Assembly: GCA_013153755.1 (NCBI GenBank) | Contig: JAADDU010000045.1 | Span: forward strand, 1-7,521 | Source: Campylobacterota bacterium | GTDB taxonomy: Bacteria; Campylobacterota; Campylobacteria; Campylobacterales; Sulfurimonadaceae | Direction: 5' to 3' | DNA: 7,521 bases | Part shown: in pieces, positions 6,717 to 7,521 of the stretch | How the letters are laid out: each line of letters opens with the position of its first letter | Position numbering within the stretch: position 1 is the first letter of the stretch | Notes under the pieces: model-generated | What the model was told of the DNA's origin: nothing | Database searches by the model: none | What the model saw: only the letters and a program-made list of their open reading frames with translations | Program-made: the position numbers and the translations under genes

Positions 6717-6938
6717 ATGAAAATATGGATAGAAGATACAAATACCCCAAGCCATCGTTTAGTAAAGCTAAACTGCGAAAAGCATAGCGATTATACATAC
6801 CTTGGCGACTTAAATGATGCACAACTAAAAGAGTTTTTTCTTGAACTTCAAAGTGATATGGATGTAGAGAAAAATATAAAACTTATACACTACTATGGTT
6901 ACTTACATATTTTTGTAATTCATAAGAAAAAGAAGTGA
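6717..6938 (+). CDS. 73-residue protein of unknown function, possibly from a leaderless message
   Basis: I do not recognise this protein. It is soluble-looking, with a predicted strand (MKIWIE), a polar segment, an acidic helix (LNDAQLKEFFLELQSDMDVEK, about 32-52) and two closing strands (NIKLIHYYG and LHIFVIHK). It ends in a basic HKKKK tail. There is no signal peptide or membrane segment. An in-frame TAA at 6699 and the lack of GTG/TTG before the ATG fix the start at 6717. No Shine-Dalgarno sequence is present, and a TATAAT box ends only six bases upstream, so the transcript may be leaderless. Its stop is five bases before the DEAD-box helicase ATG, so the two are almost certainly cotranscribed. 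A role connected with RNA or the helicase is a guess from position only. Confidence 0.72.
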   Translation: MKIWIEDTNTPSHRLVKLNCEKHSDYTYLGDLNDAQLKEFFLELQSDMDVEKNIKLIHYYGYLHIFVIHKKKK

Positions 6939-6943
6939 TACAG

Positions 6944-7521
6944 ATGAATTTTGAGCAACTTAAACTAGATAAAAAGATACTTGATGTAGTTCAAGAGAAG
7001 GGTTTTACTACTCCAACTTCTGTACAAGAAAAAGTGATACCCCTTGTTTTAGCTAAAAAAGATGTGATGGCACTCTCACAAACGGGAAGTGGAAAAAGTG
7101 CAAGTTTTGTGTTACCTATTTTACAACTTTGGAGTAAAAATAGAGATAATGCTAAAAAAGGGAAAATAAAAGTTTTAGTACTAACTCCAACAAGAGAACT
7201 AACCCTTCAAGTTGCAAATACATTTAGTTTCTTTGGAAAATATTTACCAAAAAAACCTCAAATTGTGAGTATTATTGGTGGAGAAAAAATCGGCGAACAG
7301 CTTTTTGAGATTCAACAAGGTTGTGACATTTTAGTGGCTACAAGTGGGCGTTTCTTGGATGTTTTAAGTAAAAAACAGATGAATCTTTCACATTTAAATT
7401 ATTTAATATTAGATGAAGCAGATAAGATGCTAGACCTTGGTTTTGAAGAGGAGCTTGAAGCCATCTTAGATGCAATCCCAAAAGAGAGACAAAACCTACT
7501 ATTTTCAGCCACTTACCCACC
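6944..7521 (+). CDS. DEAD-box ATP-dependent RNA helicase, N-terminal RecA domain (partial, runs off the window)
   Basis: DEAD-box helicases unwind short RNA duplexes and remodel ribonucleoproteins in ribosome assembly, mRNA decay or cold adaptation. The 192 complete codons here cover the first RecA-like domain. They show the Q motif GFTTPTSVQ (20-28), Walker A SQTGSGKS (45-52), motif Ia PTRELTLQ (82-89), GG (112-113), motif Ib TSGR (133-136), DEAD (157-160) and SAT (188-190). Three motifs differ from the commonest forms: GKS instead of GKT, TSGR instead of TPGR, and TRELT instead of TRELA. All are conservative for ATP binding, though TSGR is unusual. RhlE-like is the best guess for subfamily, but the second RecA domain and C-terminal tail are outside the window, so I give no gene symbol. 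The ATG follows the preceding stop by five bases. The ribosome site is weak (AGAAG at 6931-6935). Confidence 0.92.
   Translation, partial: MNFEQLKLDKKILDVVQEKGFTTPTSVQEKVIPLVLAKKDVMALSQTGSGKSASFVLPILQLWSKNRDNAKKGKIKVLVLTPTRELTLQVANTFSFFGKYLPKKPQIVSIIGGEKIGEQLFEIQQGCDILVATSGRFLDVLSKKQMNLSHLNYLILDEADKMLDLGFEEELEAILDAIPKERQNLLFSATYP

Noticed and set aside
7338..7520. 60-residue open frame on the - strand opposite the helicase
   Set aside because: It is antisense to the conserved DEAD-box motifs and shows no domain of its own.
1..7521. Mobile element, CRISPR array, toxin-antitoxin or phage content
   Set aside because: I saw no transposase or integrase motifs, no regularly spaced repeats, and no change in base or codon use. 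The genes are standard chromosomal ones.

Overview
The window looks like the chromosome of a Campylobacterota (epsilonproteobacterial) organism, most likely a Sulfurimonas/Sulfurovum-type free-living sulfur oxidiser or a close relative. The grounds are the strong A+T bias, the tight gene packing with 1-4 base overlaps, and the gene content. That content includes a soluble histidine kinase recognisable as the flagellar kinase FlgS, a GlmU with GTGGA in place of the usual GTGHA, and a 412-residue CCA-adding enzyme. The genus is an inference; no 16S or other marker is present.

Left part (1-3857, + strand): the last codons of an unidentified gene, then four tightly packed genes. They are cca (tRNA CCA-adding enzyme), an M18 aminopeptidase (apeB-like), flgS (kinase of the sigma-54 flagellar regulon) and a ~99-residue DUF2249-like protein with a TTG start. 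The stop/start overlaps (4, 1 and, with the upstream TTG, 4 bases) indicate one transcription unit, so flagellar signalling is wired to tRNA maturation and peptide turnover. A 31-codon ORF with a partial EF-hand-like motif lies just downstream, in the 199-base gap before the convergent genes.

Middle part (4057-6583, - strand): hisS (histidyl-tRNA synthetase) followed by glmU (UDP-GlcNAc biosynthesis), read leftward as a two-gene operon. The more likely glmU start is 24 bases inside the longest ORF, behind a clear AGAGG.

Right part (6584-7521): a 133-base divergent intergenic region holds a perfect 9-bp inverted repeat. It also holds a TATAAT box placed so that transcription should begin at or next to the ATG of a 73-residue unknown gene, which may therefore be leaderless. 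Five bases after that gene begins a DEAD-box RNA helicase that runs off the window.

Most of this is ordinary housekeeping sequence; I see no mobile element, CRISPR array, tRNA or rRNA. The most surprising direct observation is a perfect 13-bp inverted repeat with a 1-base centre (106-132), inside the 5' coding part of cca. Next come the putatively leaderless small gene, the FlgS/DUF2249 pairing, and the A8 tract in flgS.
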